Below, piece by piece: positions 4,379-5,338 of a stretch of DNA of 5,338 nt. The notes beneath the pieces are model-generated. The model was given only the letters and a program-made list of their open reading frames with translations, did not search any database and was not told the DNA's origin. Source of the stretch: Verrucomicrobiales bacterium (GTDB taxonomy: Bacteria; Verrucomicrobiota; Verrucomicrobiia; Verrucomicrobiales; SKLO01); assembly GCA_007123195.1 (NCBI GenBank), contig SKLO01000582.1, positions 1 through 5,338 on the forward strand. The letters run 5' to 3'. Numbering within the stretch: the stretch's first letter is position 1; the number at the start of each line of letters is the position of its first letter. The position numbers and the translations under genes are program-made.

Positions 4379-5338
4379 TCACCTTGTCAGGAAGGCGTCG
4401 AGGTTGAGGATGGCGTTGGCGGTCACCACCAGGGCGGCGGCCTCGGGGCTGTCGGCCAGCCCCCGGTAAAGTTCTTCGTTCCCGGCCTGCCGGTATTCGG
4501 TCGTCACTTCGGCATGCAGGGCCGCCAGCGACGCCACGTCGCGCGCGTCGGCAGGTCGCGCCAAGGCGGTTTCCAGGCCGAACCGCAGCCGCGACTCAAG
4601 TTCGTCGCCGCCCTCCTCCTGCATCCGTCCGGCCAGCGCCTGGGCGGCGCGGACAAAGTTCTCGTCATTGAGCGTGACCAGGGCCTGCAACGGCGTGTTG
4701 GTCGGCAATCGCCGCGCCGAGCAGATGTCGCGCGCCGGCGCGTCGAAGGTCAGGAACGCCGGATAGGGGCTGGTCCGCCGCCAGTAGGTGTAGAGCGCGC
4801 GCCGGTAGCGGTCCTCGCCCTCCGACAACTGCCATTGCGCCCCGGAATACACGTTGTTCCAAATGCCGTCCGGTTGATACGGCATCACCGGCGGACCGTA
4901 GCGCTTGTCGCTCAGCAACCCGGATACCGCCAGCGTCTGGTCACGGACCATCTCGGCCGTCAACCGCAGGCGCGGGCCGCGAGCCAGCCAGCGGTTTGAC
5001 GGGTCGCGCTGCCACAGCTCGGCGCTGACCCGGTTGTCCTGCTGATAGGCGGCACTGGTCACCAGCTCGCGCAGCAGGTGCTTCACCGACCACTCCATTT
5101 CACCCTGGAACTGCAGCGCCAGGTGATCGAGCAGCTCGGGATGCCACGGCCGGGTGCCGGACGAACCGAAGTCCTCCACGGTCTCGACAATGCCCACGCC
5201 AAACACCTGCTGCCAGAAGCGGTTGACCGCCACCCGCGCCGTCAGCGGCTGATCGGGCTGCACCAGCCAGCGGGCAAGGTCGAGCCGGTCCATCGGCCGG
5301 CCGTTGCCCGCGGCATCGCCGTTGCCGTTGCCGTTGCC
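4379..5338 (-). CDS. DUF1553 (PSD1) domain protein, C-terminal part
   Basis: This gene is open to the right window edge, so its start is not visible. The 319 residues seen are the C-terminal DUF1553 domain. Full-length relatives are about 700-1,100 residues and commonly carry a Planctomycete cytochrome c domain and DUF1549 ahead of it. Hallmarks seen are LDLARWLVQPDQPLTARV followed by NRFWQQVFG, an EDFGSSGTRPWHPELLD block, TSAAYQQ, RLRLTAEMVRDQTLAVSG, the MPYQPDGIW region, LPTNTPLQALVTLNDENFV, and a final ANAILNLDAFLTR. The Met at 5293 is internal: the frame continues upstream with no stop, and DUF1553 homology normally begins at about this point. Just before it comes a Gly-Asn repeat (5303-5338) that looks like a flexible linker. 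The protein is probably exported and partners DUF1501 downstream, 13 bases away in the same transcription unit. Its biochemical function is unknown. Confidence 0.92.
   Translation of the reverse strand, partial: GNGNGNGDAAGNGRPMDRLDLARWLVQPDQPLTARVAVNRFWQQVFGVGIVETVEDFGSSGTRPWHPELLDHLALQFQGEMEWSVKHLLRELVTSAAYQQDNRVSAELWQRDPSNRWLARGPRLRLTAEMVRDQTLAVSGLLSDKRYGPPVMPYQPDGIWNNVYSGAQWQLSEGEDRYRRALYTYWRRTSPYPAFLTFDAPARDICSARRLPTNTPLQALVTLNDENFVRAAQALAGRMQEEGGDELESRLRFGLETALARPADARDVASLAALHAEVTTEYRQAGNEELYRGLADSPEAAALVVTANAILNLDAFLTR
5318..5338 (-). repeat. GCCGTT hexanucleotide repeat encoding Gly-Asn
   Basis: Three and a half copies of the hexamer GCCGTT run to the window edge, in frame with the DUF1553 protein and coding for alternating Gly and Asn. 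A further half-copy flanked by GCC occurs at 5300-5308. Six-base units keep the frame, so slippage would only lengthen or shorten the linker. The array may continue outside the window. Confidence 0.85.

Overview
This is a GC-rich window (roughly two thirds G+C by eye). All four recognisable genes lie on the minus strand. Read in the direction of transcription, from the right edge leftwards, they are: the C-terminal part of a large DUF1553 (PSD1) protein that runs off the window; a Tat-exported DUF1501 protein; a half-length TauE/SafE-type membrane protein; a 480-bp non-coding stretch; and the replicative DNA helicase DnaB. The DUF1553/DUF1501 pair is a hallmark of Planctomycetota and Verrucomicrobiota. 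Together with the DnaB sequence it points to a PVC-superphylum bacterium, more likely Verrucomicrobiota. This assignment is inferred from gene content, not from a marker phylogeny.

Region by region: 1-289 is non-coding, lies downstream of dnaB, and ends in an AT-richer patch. That patch holds a perfect match to the DnaA-box consensus, a small GNRA-loop hairpin and a probable weak terminator for dnaB. 290-1816 is dnaB, with an optional low-complexity N-terminal extension and an acidic insert near its C-terminus. 1817-2295 is non-coding and repeat-rich: a 14-bp perfect tandem duplication touches the dnaB start codon, two diverged ~50-bp direct repeats follow, and then a 10-bp-stem hairpin overlaps a tiny ORF with a strong Shine-Dalgarno-like sequence. 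2296-2772 is the short TauE/SafE protein, 2818-4365 is DUF1501, and 4379-5338 is the DUF1553 fragment.

The three right-hand genes are closely spaced (13 bp and 45 bp, if the longest DUF1501 form is used) and probably form one transcription unit. DUF1553 and DUF1501 proteins are typically paired and thought to act outside the cytoplasm, but the biochemical role of the pair is not established. A TauE/SafE-like permease beside them invites a link to export of a sulfur-containing or organic anion, which is a hypothesis only. dnaB is a housekeeping gene and probably has its own promoter in the 480-bp spacer. I found no CRISPR array, transposase, tRNA, rRNA or phage gene. The window looks mostly ordinary, and its most interesting material is the clade-specific gene pair and the structured spacer DNA.
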